Source: Lolium rigidum (taxonomy: Eukaryota > Streptophyta > Magnoliopsida > Poales > Poaceae). Taken from it: a DNA stretch of 64,000 nt. Both the position numbers and the translations under genes were made by a program. The stretch is taken from positions 61,947,754 to 62,011,753 of the forward strand of contig NC_061508.1 in NCBI RefSeq assembly GCF_022539505.1, in the 5' to 3' direction. The stretch's first letter is position 1. Every line of letters starts with the position of its first letter. This document shows positions 24,640 to 36,393 of the stretch, one piece after another. The notes under the pieces were generated by a model. It ran no database searches and was not told the DNA's origin. It saw only the letters and a program-made list of their open reading frames with translations.

Positions 24640-25015
24640 AGCTAAATCAACCAGACAATAGAAGGAACTGATCCAGACAGTATATATTAAACTGATCCAG
24701 ACAATAGATGGCCACCACACGCATCTCTCAACCAGACAAAACAAGCATCTCTCAACCAGATAATAGAAGGAACTAAATCAACTAAAACTGCTTGATGAAT
24801 GGCTTCTAGACAGTAGATATTAAACTGATCCGGATAGTAGATGGCCACCACAAGCATCTCTCAACCGGACAAAACAAGCATCTCTCTACCGGACAGTAGA
24901 AGGAACTAAATCAACTAAAACTGCTTGATGAATAGCTTCCGGACGAGTAGATATTAAACTTATCCAGACAGTAGATAGCCACCACAAGCATCTCTCAACC
25001 AGACAAAACAAGTGT
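24640..25015. repeat. Imperfect tandem repeats of about 105-133 bp
   Basis: Three units share AGGAACTAAATCAACTAAAA and GATGGCCACCACAAGCATCT. Anchors lie near 24662, 24767 and 24900. The short sub-motif CAAGCATCTCTCAACC is itself repeated within each unit. No coding potential is seen. Confidence 0.7.
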
Positions 25016-25595
25016 TTTTCAGGACGACATATTAAACCGATCCAGCCCACCACTACCTGGGGGTCTTAGCCACAAAACCTAAACAAGGAATGGCTTCCTG
25101 AAGCGGGTACTGATGCAGATCTCTACTTTCACAGGCGGATCAAAGCTATACATCAGCTTTCACCGACAAGATCAAAGTACTAGGGTATGATTTCGAATGG
25201 GGATCAAAATAATCAAGATTCACCGATGAACAAGATTTGGGTATGTACTAGTCCAAGATTTGGAATGTTGATTGTACCTTTGTAGTTGATGTCGCCGGCG
25301 TGGTCTCCGGCGGGATTCCCCTTCCTTCCCGATGGCTCCTCAGCTCAGCGTATCCTCATCTCCAAACCCTAGCTCGTGGGGAAGAAATGAACGGATAAGT
25401 CCAGGGCGGAGAGGAAGAGGCAGCTTATAGTGCTTCATTTTTCAAAAAAAAACCCTTCCTCTTTCTCACTTAAATTGTTCCATCCTCCCACGACGATGTC
25501 CCTTTAAATATAGCTCTCTAGGGCTTTCTTACTCTTTCGACCCATCTTGTTTCTTCCTCCTCTCGCTGTCGCCACCGTTCTTCCTCCTTTGCCAC
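25016..25595. other. Upstream region of the decayed gene that continues at 36365
   Basis: The region is free of long frames. About 25300-25420 is GC-rich and, on the minus strand, reads like a leader with CTAGGGTTTGGAGATGAGG. The last 100 bases are CT-rich (a 5' leader type) and run to the Athila-like insertion, whose TSD GCCAC joins 25591-25595 to 36365-36369. Confidence 0.4.
25503..25512 (+). promoter_or_regulatory. TATA-like box of the interrupted host gene
   Basis: TTTAAATATA is followed after about 30-40 bases by a CT-rich leader. Before the retrotransposon insertion it lay about 120 bases upstream of the ATG now at 36394. It is inferred to be the core promoter of that gene. Confidence 0.4.
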
Positions 25596-27113
25596 TGATA
25601 CGTCTCCGACGTATCGATAATTTCTTATGTTCCATGCCACATTATTTATGATATCTACATGTTTTATACACATTATATGTCGTATTTATGCATTTTCCGG
25701 CACTAACCTATTAATAAGATGCCGAAGAGCTAGTTGTTGTTTTCTGCTGTTTTTGGTTTCAGAAATCCTACAAAGGAAATATTCTCGGAATTGGACGAAA
25801 TCAACGCCCAGGGTCCTATTTTTGCAGGAAGCTTCCAGAAGACCGAGGGGAAAGGAAGTGGGGCCACGAGGCGCCGCCACAACGAGGCGGCGCGGCCCAT
25901 GCCCCGGCCGCGCGGCCCCGGTGTGTGGGGCCCTCATGTGGCCCCCGCGTTGCCCTTCCGCCTACTTAAGGTCTTCGTCGCGAAACCCCCGATACCGAGA
26001 GCCACGATACGGAAAACCTTACTGTGACGCCGCCGCCGCCAATCCCATCTCGGGGGATTCTGGAGATCACCTCCGGCACCCTGCCGGAGAGGGGAATCAT
26101 CTCCCGGAGGACTCTTCACCGCCATGGTCGCCTCCGGAGTGATGAGTGGGTAGTTCACCCCTGGACTATGGGTCCATAGAAGTAGCTAGATGGTTGTCTT
26201 CTCCTCATGTGCTTCATTGTCGGATCTTGTGAGCTGCCTAACATGATCAAGATCATCTATCTGTAATTCTATATGTTGTGTTTGTCGGGATCCGATGGAT
26301 AGAGAATACTATGTTATGTTGATTATCAATCTATTACCTATGTGTTGTTTATGATCTTGCATGCTCTCCGTTATTAGTAGAGGCTCTGGCCAAGTTTTTG
26401 CTCTTAACTCCAAGAGGATGATAATTATTGCCACTAGGGATAAAACATTGATGCTATGTTCGAGGATGTAGTTATTGATTACATTACGCACCATACTTAA
26501 TGCAATTGTCTGTTGTTTTGCAACTTAATACTGGAAGGGGTTCGGATGATAATCGAAGGTGGACTTTTCGGGCATAGATGCATGCTGGATAGCGGTCTAT
26601 GTACTTTGTCGTAATGCCCAATTAAATCTCACAATATTCATCATATCATGTATGTGCATTGTTATGCCCTCTCTATTTGTCAATTGCCCGATCGTAATTT
26701 GTTCACCCAACATGCTATTTATCTTATGGGAGAGACACCTCTAATGAGCTGTGGACCCCGGTCCATTCTTTTACATCGAATACAATCTGCAATACTTGTT
26801 CTACTGTTTTCTACGCAAACAATCATCATCCACACTATACATCTAATCCTTTGTTACAGACAAGCCGGTGAGATTGACAACTTCATCGTTTCGTTGGGGC
26901 AAAGTACTTTGGTTGTGTTGTGCGGGTTCCACGTTGGCGCCGGAATCTCCGGTGTTGCGCCGCACTACATCCCGCCACCATCAACCTTCAACGTGCTTCT
27001 TGACTCCCTACTTGGTTCGATAAACCTTGGTTTCTTACTGAGGGAAACTTGCTGCTGTACGCATCACACCTTCCACTTGGGGTTCCCAACGGACGCGTGC
27101 TGTACGCGTATCA
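25596..27113 (+). repeat. 5' LTR of the Athila-like element
   Basis: It opens TGATACGTCTCCGACGTATC and ends GTACGCGTATCA. It is about 70 bp shorter than the right LTR because a segment after CTCCAAGAGG (near 26412) is deleted. The GC-rich middle (about 25850-26110) may carry the promoter. Confidence 0.9.
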
Positions 27114-27124
27114 AGCTAAATTTC

Positions 27125-27142
27125 TGGCGCCGTTGCCGGGGA
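27125..27142 (+). promoter_or_regulatory. Primer-binding site, tRNA-Asp type
   Basis: TGGCGCCGTTGCCGGGGA lies 11 bases after the LTR. It is the exact complement of the 3' end of plant tRNA-Asp including CCA, the form used by Athila-type elements. Confidence 0.85.
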
Positions 27143-27210
27143 ACTGAAGAAAAGCTACACCACAAAGATTTCTAACTCCCACGTCAACTACACACCAGCA
27201 AGTAAATTTC

Positions 27211-27228
27211 TGGCGCCGTTGCCGGGGA
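27211..27228 (+). promoter_or_regulatory. Second copy of the tRNA-Asp primer site
   Basis: The same 18 bases recur 86 bp downstream, each time preceded by AAATTTC. It arose by a local duplication of the leader; which copy is used is unknown. Confidence 0.8.
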
Positions 27229-28019
27229 AATCAAGACACGCTGCAAGGGGAGTCTCCACAATCCAATCTCTTTACTTTGTTTTTGTCTTGCTTTATTTTA
27301 TTTACTACTTTTGTTTGCTGCATTATATCAAAACACAAAAAAAATTAGTTGCTAGTTTTACTTTATTTACTGTCTTGCACTCTATATCAAAACACAAAAA
27401 AATTAGTTACTTGCATTTATTTTATCTAGTTTGCTTTATTTACTACTGCTAAAATGGCCACTCCTGAAAATACTAAGTTGTGTGACTTCACAACCACAAA
27501 TAATAATGATTTCTTATGCACACCTATTGCTCCACCTGCTACTACAGTAGAATTCTTTGAAATTAAACCTGCTTTACTGAATCTTGTTATGCGAGAGAAA
27601 TTTTCTGGTGTTAGTTCTGATGATGCTGCTGCCCATCTCAATAATTTTGTTGAATTATGTGAAATGCAAAATTATAAAGACACTACTAGGAAAAGGCTTA
27701 TAGCCGCACTTATTACCGCCGGCAAGTCCGCTTCAAGGTGGCCAGCGGTAAGTTACCGCCGGCGAGCTGGTTTTGGGATGCCGGGGATAGGCCCCTTACC
27801 GCCGGCGAGTCAACACTGAAATCGCCGGGGGTAAGTTGAGCTGAGAGCACTCAGATGAATCTCCTATTACCGCCGGCAAAATGGGTTATAAGGCGCCGGA
27901 GATAAGGCTAGCTACCACCCGCGAAGCAACATCAAAAGCGCCGGGGGTAACGTGAGGTCGTATTGACCATCCGGACCACCAGCGACCACGATTCTTATTC
28001 GCCGGGGGTAGATGGCGCG

Positions 28020-28585
28020 CTGTGGTCGTGGGCACGCACGCGCCCACCCACCCATGACACGCACCCACGCACACCAGCCATACACGCATCCATTCCCCTC
28101 TCCCCCCTCCCGAGATAGCCGGACACACCATCGATTCCCGATCTCGTCGGCGATTCTCCCCCTCCGTTCGTCCAGGCCACACCCTCACCCGCACCGTCTG
28201 CTCCACCGATCTCGAACTGTCCACTCCCCTCACAATCGAGCTATGCCGCCGCCCCGTCCATGGCGAACTGCGTCGACGCCGCACCGTCGTCCGTCTAGAA
28301 GATCCCCTCTCCAGCCGCCGGGCCCTCGTGTGCCGCCAGGCCCTCCTCCGGAAAGCCGCAACCCGCGCGAACTTCTTCGCCCGCGGTCTAATTTTCAGCG
28401 AACCACCTGCTACCGCATCCTCTCCGGCTCCCCTCGATCTGCTCTACATCGCCCCTTTAGGTAATTATCTGATCTTCTCTGCTCTCAATCTCTCCTCTCT
28501 TTCTCAGATTTGTTTTCCTGATTTCAATTCAGCCGCTGACCATTCGAGCGAGCAAGCTGGGCAGTTCGACATGTATGTACGCTAA
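28020..28585 (+). other. GC-rich exon-like block inside the CACTA element
   Basis: The composition switches sharply to C-rich, codon-like sequence with overlapping open frames on both strands, then ends at TTTAGGTAATTATC (near 28457), which looks like a splice donor followed by an AT-rich intron-like region. This resembles a captured promoter, leader and first exon of a host gene. No product can be named, and no single frame is clearly the coding one. Confidence 0.35.
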
Positions 28586-29837
28586 AATAGGCGTCTTTTA
28601 GTAGATGTAGCTGAATGTAAATAGGGAAACTGGATCACCTTTACCTCCAGATCCGTTCCATGTATAAGTTACGACAATAGCACCACTGAAGAATTCAAGT
28701 CGGTGGCCATGAATGGCAATCTGCAGGTGATTATAGTCGTAATTCATTAGTTGTGCTGGTGAGGTAGTTGTGTTGAGTAGTTAACTTGCAAGTCATTGTT
28801 TTTTAACAAATGAGTTATATCCAAGTGTTGAGAATTGAATCCAAGGGCGTCAACAACGAAGGTATGTGTCGCCCTCTGTTGTGCTATCTCCCGATCGATT
28901 TCATCGAGCTGTGTTACAAATAGTACAACAGCAGCTATCGATCGTGGCTAACTAACACGATGTGGTGCTGTGAGACTAGGAACTAGCACTAATTTAATTA
29001 CACAGACTTGGTCCAAGTGTTATCTGAATTACACACATGTGCTAACATGAATCTTACACATACCCTGAAAATGTTTTTTTCATGATTTTGTTCTACCTAA
29101 GCCAATCCTAATGTCCACATGAATAAACATGACTGTTCTATTTGGGCAAATATTTAATGCATGTGTTTATAGATACGCTTGAGCTTGCAGTGCTTGCTTG
29201 GTATATTACTACAGTATGAACATGAGTTTGATTGCCTTGCTTGCAGTGCTTGCAATTTATACTCCAACATAAATGAATTTTTTCTGTAACTTATGATGCT
29301 GAGGTAATCTGAACTTGACTGACAATTCATGTCTCACATAATTTGCATTATTTAATGAAGAGAATGTCTATGTGAACTGTCTGGATATCTCCGGAAGAAT
29401 GACACATACTTAAGTTGTTTAACGAATAATACTTGTAGCAATTTTTTCTTCATTTAGCTGAATTGTTTGAGCAAGATATTACATGTTCAGTTTTCAAATT
29501 GCTTATACAAATAATAGTCTTTTCATTGTGCAGACTATTGTGGTTTATGCTATTGTTATGCACAGTCTTATTTTCTGAAGGTATTTTGCTACCTGGGCCC
29601 TATCTAATGCATGTCCTTCCTGTATGTGGCTTTGCAGACGAAAAATTTCTGCTTCCGAAGACCTTAAGTTGGAGGAGCTACTCTTGATGCGCAGAGCTGT
29701 CGGTGTATACTGGTGTATATTTCATTGCTGCACTTTGTCTAGAGTAATAACTATAGAGAAGGGCACACTACTTTGGCTGTTTTGGTGTGTTGTCGGAAAA
29801 TCTCCCCAACGTTCTATATTCCGGAACGGAGGGAGTA

Positions 29838-29920
29838 TATCTGTTGTTATGAACATTTGGGTACTACTTCCTAGTATATCTGTTGTTATGAACATTTGGG
29901 TACTACTTCCTATATCTGTT
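29838..29920. repeat. Short direct repeat inside the CACTA element
   Basis: TATATCTGTTGTTATGAACA followed by TTTGGGTACTACTTCC occurs twice in a row (from about 29837 and 29876) with a partial third copy. It follows a fragment ending CGGAACGGAGGGAGTA that resembles one end of a Stowaway MITE. Confidence 0.6.
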
Positions 29921-32189
29921 GTGTTACTGATGTGTATCTTGCTGTCATTCTGGTATTTCCATGTATATTCTGTGTAGTCTGGTGTATATACAGTTAATTC
30001 AAGATTTTTTTTTGGCTCTTGTTATTATTACCCCTGGCGAATTTTTAGTTTTACCCCTGGCGAGAACGTAAGCGCCGGCGATACACAACGTTACCCCCGG
30101 CGAATAGGCTAGGTGCCGGCGGTAACAAATACCGCTGGCGAATTGGAGAAGGTGCCGGCGGTAAGTAGGAGTTACCGCCGGCGAACACGAAAGCGCCGGG
30201 GATAACAACTTACCACCGGCGAGGTGATCGCCGGCGAATACAAAAACGCCGGCGGTAGGGGTTTTTGGTGCGCCGGCGGTAAGTGATTTTGTAGTAGTGA
30301 GATGTAGATGGTGACATTATAAAATTAAAATTGTTTCCTTTCTCATTAAGAGGAAGAGCTAAAGATTGGTTGCTATCTCTGCCTAAGAATAGTATTGATT
30401 CATGGACTAAATGCAAGGATGCTTTTATTGGTAGATATTATCCCCTGCTAAAATTATATCTTTGAGAAGTAGCATAATGAATTTCAAGCAATTAGATAAT
30501 GAACATGTTGCTCAAGCTTGGGAAAGAATGAAATCTTTGGTTAAAAATTGCCCAACCCATGGATCGACTACTTGGATGATCATCCAAACCTTTTATGCGG
30601 GACTGAACTTTTCTTCGCGGAACCTATTGGATTCAGCTGTTGTAGGTACCTTTATGTCCATCACTCTTGGTGAAGCAACAAAGCTCCTTGATAATATGAT
30701 GATTAATTACTCACGAATGGCACACGGAAAGAGCTCCACAAGGTAAGAAGGTAAATTCTGTCGAAGAAACCTCTTCCTTGAGTGATAAGATTGATGCTAT
30801 TATGTCTATGCTTGTGAATGATAGGACTAATGTTGATCCTAATAATGTTCCGTTAGCTTCATTGGTTGCCCAAGAAGAACATGTTGATGTAAACTTCATT
30901 AAAAATAATAATTTCAACAACAATGCTTATCGGAACAATTCTAGTAATAACTATAGGCCATATCCTTATAATAATGGTAACGGTTATGCTAATTCTTATG
31001 GGAATTCTTACAACAATAATAGGAACACACCCCTGGACTTGAAGCTATGCTTAAAGAATTTATTAGTACACAAACCGCTTTTAACAAATCTGTTGAGGAA
31101 AAGCTCAATAAAATTGATATTCTCGCTTCTAAGGTTGATAGTCTTGCCTCTGATGTTGATCTTTTGAAATCGAAAGTTATGCCTAATAAGGATATTGAAA
31201 ATAAAATTGTTACTACAGAAAATGCCATCCAAGTTAGAATTAATGAGGATATAAGATTGATGGCTGAATTGCATGCTAGGTGGGAAAGAGAAGAAAATGA
31301 AAAACTTGCTAAAAAGAATAATGTAGCTAAAGTTTGGACTATTACCACCACTAGTAATGTTAATGATTCACATGTTGCTGCACCTCCTACCATCAATGGT
31401 AAAATAATTGGTGTTGGCAATGTTACTACTCCTAGTGCAAAGCGTGCAAAATTGCCTGAAACTGTTAAAACTGCTGAAACTGCCTGTGATAAAACTGCTG
31501 GAATTTTTTCCAACATTGGGGATGATGATCCCATTGCTTTAGATTATAATGGTTTGGATTTTGATGATTGCCACATCTCTGAAGTTATAAAGTTCTTACA
31601 AAAACTTGCTAAGAGTCCTAATGCTAGTGCTATAAACTTGGCTTTCACAAAACATATTACAAATGCTCTCATAAAAGCTAGAGAAGAGAAACTAAAACTT
31701 GAAACTTCTATTCCTAGAAAGCTAGAGGATGGTTGGGAGCCCATCATTAAGATGAAGGTCAATGACTTTGATTGTAACGCTTTATGTGATCTTGGTGCAA
31801 GTATTTCCGTTATGCCTAAGAAAATTTACAATATGCTTGACTTGCCACCATTGAAAAACTGTTATTTGGATGTTAATCTTGTTGATAATGCTATAAAGAA
31901 ACCTTTGGGGAGAGTTGATAATGTTCGCATTACCATTAACAATAACCTTGTCCCCGTTGATTTTGTTATCTTGGATATTGAATGCAATGCATCTTGTCCC
32001 ATTATATTGGGAAGACCTTTTCTTCGAACTGTTGGTGCTACCATTGATATGAAGGAAGGTAATATTAAATATCAATTTCCTCTCAAGAAAGGTATGAAAC
32101 ACTTCCCTAGAAAGAGAATGAAGTTACCTTTTGATTCTATTATTAGAACAAGTTATGATGTTGATACTTCGTCTCTTGATAATACTTGA

Positions 32190-34775
32190 TATACACTTTC
32201 GCGCCTAGCTGAAAGGCGTTAAAGAAAAGCGCTTATGGGAGACAACCCATGTTTTTACTACAGTATTTTTATTTTATATTTGAGTCTTGGAAGTTGTTTA
32301 CTACTGTAGCAACCTCTCCTTATCTTAGTTTTGTGCATTGTTGTGCCAAGTAAAGTCGTTGATAGTAAGGTTCATACTAGATTTGGATTACTGCGCGAGA
32401 AACAGATTTCTTTGCTTGTCACGAATTTCGATCTGCCTCTCTCGTAGGTAGCTCAGAAAAATATGCCAATTTACGTGCGTGATCCTCGGATATGTACGCA
32501 ACTTTCATTCAATTTGGGCATTTTCATTTGAGCAAGTCTGGTGCCTCAATAAAATCCATCTTTACGGACTGTTCTGTTTTGACAGATTCTGCCTTTTATT
32601 TCGCATTGCCTCTTTTGCTATGATGGATGAATTTCTTTGTTCCATTAATGTCCAGTAGCTTTATGCAATGTCCAGAAGTGTTAAGAATGATTGTGTCACC
32701 TCTGGACATGTTAATTTTTATTGAACCCTCTAATGAGTTGTTTCGAGTTTGGTGTGGAGGAAGTTTTCAAGGATCAAGAGAGGAGGATGATACAATATGA
32801 TCAAGGAGAGTGAAAGCTCTAAGCTTGGGGATGCCCCGGTGGTTCACCCCTGCATATTTTAAGAAGACTCAAGCGTCTAAGCTTGGGGATGCCCAAGGCA
32901 TCCCCTTCTTCATCGACAACATTATCAGGTTCCTCCCCTGAAACTATATTTTTATTCCATCACATCTTATGTACATTGCTTGGAGCGTCGGTTTGTTTTT
33001 GTTTTTGTTTTGATTGAATAAAATGGATCCTAGCATTCATTGTGTGGGAGAGAGACACGCTCCGCTGTTGCATATGGACAAATATGTCCTTAGGCTTTAC
33101 TCATAGTATTCATGGCGAAGGTTGAATCTTCTTCGTTAAATTGTTATATGGTTGGAATCGGGAAATGCTACATGTAGTAATTCTAAAATGTCTTGAATAA
33201 TTTGATACTTGGCAATTGTTGTGCTCATGTTTAAGCTCTTGCATCATATACTTTGCACCCATTAATGAAGAAACACCTAGAGCTTGCTAAATTTGGTTTG
33301 CATATTTGGTCTCTCTAAAGTCTAGATAATTTCTAGTATTGAGTTTGAACAACAAGGAAGACGGTGTAGAGTCTTATAATGTTTACAATATGTCTTTTAT
33401 GTGAGTTTTGCTGCACCGGTTCATCCTTGTGTTTGTTTCAAATAACCTTGCTAGCCTAAACCTTGTATCGAGAGGGAATACTTCTCATGCATCCAAAATC
33501 CTTGAGCCAACCACTATGCCATTTGTGTCCACCATACCTACCTACTACATGGTATTTCTCCGCCATTCCAAAGTAAATTGCTTGAGTGCTACCTTTAAAA
33601 TTTCCATTCTTTACCTTTGCAATATATAGCTCATGGGACAAATAGCTTAAAAACTATTGTGGTATTGAATATGTACTTATGCACTTTATCTCTTATTAAG
33701 TTGCTTGTTGTGCGATAACCATGTTTTCCGGGGACGCCATCAACTACTCTTTGTTGAATATCATGTGAGTTGCTATGCATGTCCGTCTTGTCTGAAGTAA
33801 GGGAGATCTACCACTTTAATGGTTAGAGCATGCATATTGTTAGAGAAGAACATTGGGCCGCTAACTAAAGCCATGAATCATGGTGGAAGTTTCAGTTTTG
33901 GACATATATCCTCAATCTCATATGAGAACACTAATTGTTGCTACATGCTTATGCATTAAAGAGGAGTCCATTATCCGTTGTCCATGTTGTCCCGGTATGG
34001 ATGTCTAAGTTGAGAATAATCAAAAGCGAGAAATCCAAAATGCGAGCTTTCGCTTAGACCTTTGTACGGGCGGCATGGAGGTACCCCTTTGTGACACTTG
34101 GTTAAAACATGTGTATTGCGATGATCCCGGTAGTCCAAGCTAATTAGGACAAGGTGCGGGCACTATTAGTATACTATGCATGAGGCTTGCAACTTGTAAG
34201 ATATAATTTACATGATACATATGCTTTATTACTACCGTTGACAAAATTGTTTCTTGTTTTCAAAATAAAAGCTCTAGCACAAATATAGCAATCGATGCTT
34301 TCCACTTTGAAGGACCATTCTTTTTACTTTTATGTTGAGTCAGTTCACCTATTTCTCTCCACCCCAAGAAGCAAACACTTGTGTGAACTGTGCATTGATT
34401 CCTACATACTTGCATATTGCACTTATTATATTACTCTATGTTGACGATTATCCATGAGATATACATGTTATAAGTTGAAAGCAACCACTGAAACTTAATC
34501 TTCTTTTTGTTGCTTCAATACCTTTACTTTGATTTATTGCTTTATGAGTTAACTCTTATGCAAGACTTATTGATGCTTGTCTTTAAGTACTATTCACGAA
34601 AAGTCTTTGCTTTATGATTCAGTTGTTTACTCATGTCATTACCATTGTTTTGATCGCTGCATTCATTACATATGTTTACACTAGTATGATCAAGGTTATG
34701 ATGGCATGTCACTCCAGAAATTATCTTTGTTATCGTTTACCTGCTCGGGCGAGCAGGAACTAAGCTTGGGGATGC
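32190..34775. other. Non-coding 3' part of the Athila-like element
   Basis: There is no long frame in 2.6 kb. The first bases after the stop (GAAAGGCGTTAAAGAAAAGC region) are followed by AT-rich sequence. The phrase CTAAGCTTGGGGATGCCC is tandemly used near 32820-32900 and again as the polypurine tract before the 3' LTR. From about 33272 it matches positions 1-1505 of the window. Confidence 0.7.
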
Positions 34776-36364
34776 TGATACGTCTCCGACGTATCGATAA
34801 TTTCTTATGTTCCATGCCACATTATTGATGATATCTACATGTTTTATACACATTATATGTCGTATTTATGCATTTTCCGGCACTAACCTATTAACGAGAT
34901 GCCGAAGAGCCGATTCTTGTTTTCTCGTTGTTTTTGGTTTCAGAAATCCTACAAAGGAAATATTCTCGGAATTGGACGAAATCAACGCCCAGGGTCCTAT
35001 TTTTGCACGAAGCTTCCAGAAGACCGAGGGGGAAAGGAAGTGGGGCCACGAGGCGCCGCCACAACAGGGCGGCGCGGCCCATGCCCTGGCCGCGCGACCC
35101 TGGTGTGTGGGGCCCTCGTGTGGCCCCCCGCGTTGCCCTTCCGCCTACTTAAGGTCTTCGTCGCGAAACCCCCAGTACCGAGAGCCACGATACGGAAAAC
35201 CTTATTGTGACGCCGCCGCCGCCAATCCCATCTCGGGGGATTACGGAGATCACCTCCGGCACCTGCCGGGAGGGGAATCATCTCCCGGAGGACTCTTCAC
35301 CGCCATGGTCGCCTCACGGAGTGATGAGTGAGTAGTTCACCCCTGGACTATGGGTCCATAGCGGTAGCTAGATGGTTGTCTTCTCCTCATGTGCTTCATT
35401 GTCGGATCTTGTGAGCTGCCTAATATGATCAAGATCATCTATCTGTAATTCTATATGTTGTGTTTGTCGGGATCCGATGGATAGAGAATACTATGTTATG
35501 TTGATTATCAATCCATTACCTATGTGTTGTTTATGATCTTGCATGCTCTCCGTTATTAGTAGAGGCTCTGGCCAAGTTTTTGCTCTTAACTCCAAGAGGG
35601 AGTATTTATGCTCGATAGTGGGTTCATGCCTCCATTAAATCTGGGACAGTGACAGAAAGTTCTAAGATTGTGGATGTGCTATTGCCACTAGGGATAAAAC
35701 ATTGATGCTATGTCCGAGGATGTAGTTATTGATTACATTACGCACCATACTTAATGCAATTGTTTGTTGTTTTGCAACTTAATACTGGAAGGGGTTCGGA
35801 TGATAACCTGAAGGTGGACTTTTTAGGCATAGATGCATGCTGGGTAGCGGTCTATGTACTTTGTCATAATGCCCAATTAAATATCACAATATTCATCATA
35901 TCATGTATGTGCATTGTTATGCCCTCTCTATTTGTCAATTTCCCGACTGTAATTTGTTCACCCAACATGCTATTTATCTTATGGGAGAGACACCTCTAGT
36001 GAACTGTGGACCCCGGTCCATTCTTTTACATCGAATACAATACGCAATACTTGTTCTACTGTTTTCTCGCAAACAATCATCATCCACACTATACATCTAA
36101 TCCTTTGTTACAGCAAGCCGGTGAGATTGACAACCTCATTGTTTCGTTGGGGCAAAGTACTTTGGTTGTGTTGTGCAGGTTCCACGTTGGCGCCGGAATC
36201 TCTGGTGTTGCGCCGCACTACATCCCGCCGCCATCAACCTTCAACGTGCTTCTTGACTCCTACTGGTTTGATAAACCTTGGTTTCTTACGGAGGGAAACT
36301 TGCTGCTGTACGCATCACACCTTCCACTTGGGGTTCCCAACGGACGCGTGTTGTACGCATATCA
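34776..36364 (+). repeat. 3' LTR of the Athila-like element
   Basis: The 1589-bp LTR ends GTACGCATATCA and is followed at once by the TSD GCCAC (36365-36369). It is the full-length counterpart of the 5' LTR. Confidence 0.92.
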
Positions 36365-36393
36365 GCCACCGCCGTTCTCCCTCGCCGGCCACC

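Larger units (their letters stand above)
27681..30299. mobile_element. Non-autonomous CACTA transposon nested in gag
   Basis: The 2619-bp element has CACTACTAGG at the left end and GTAGTAGTG at the right end (CACTACTAC on the other strand). It is flanked by a 3-bp TSD AGA (27678-27680 and 30300-30302). Both subterminal regions (27705-28015 and 30025-30285) are packed with ACCGCCGGCGA-type motifs in opposite orientation, as CACTA transposase-binding regions usually are. No transposase is encoded. The middle (about 28020-29990) contains a GC-rich, exon-like block and AT-rich sequence of unknown origin. Confidence 0.93.
27454..32189 (+). pseudogene. Gag-protease gene, interrupted by a CACTA element
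   Basis: The gene starts at ATG 27454 (MATPENTKL) and is open to the CACTA insertion at 27681. It resumes after the duplicated AGA at 30303 with the gag core (GRAKDWLLSLP). A frameshift lies near 30440-30455, after which FKQLDNEHVAQAWERMKSL continues. An Asn-rich stretch (30900-31020) and another frame change near 31035 precede a 380-codon frame (31047-32189). That frame has a coiled-coil part and then a retroviral-type aspartic protease with CDLGASISVMP (near 31785) and IILGRPFLRT (near 32000). No RT follows. The breaks at 30440 and 31035 mean that this copy cannot make a full product even without the CACTA insertion. Confidence 0.88.
25596..36364 (+). mobile_element. Complete Athila-like gypsy element with gag and protease only
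   Basis: Two LTRs (25596-27113 and 34776-36364) enclose an internal domain, and both sides are flanked by GCCAC (25591-25595 and 36365-36369). The primer site matches tRNA-Asp, as in Athila-type elements. The only coding region is gag plus aspartic protease. After its stop at 32189 there are 2.6 kb of non-coding DNA, and no RT, RNase H, integrase or env motif is visible. It fits the class of gag-only terminal-repeat retrotransposons (TR-GAG) that depend on autonomous partners. Gag is interrupted by a CACTA element. A second member of the family is at the left edge of the window. Confidence 0.93.

Noticed and set aside
27886..28464. Overlapping GC-rich frames on both strands in the CACTA element
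   Set aside because: Any GC-rich stretch gives such frames; none has a recognisable domain, so no CDS is called.
29815..29840. Stowaway MITE end (CGGAACGGAGGGAGTA), and a similar TACTCCCTCTGG near 40178
   Set aside because: Only one end is present in each case, so no complete MITE can be drawn.
25596..36364. Intact autonomous retrotransposon
   Set aside because: The ends are intact, but pol is missing and gag is interrupted and frame-broken.
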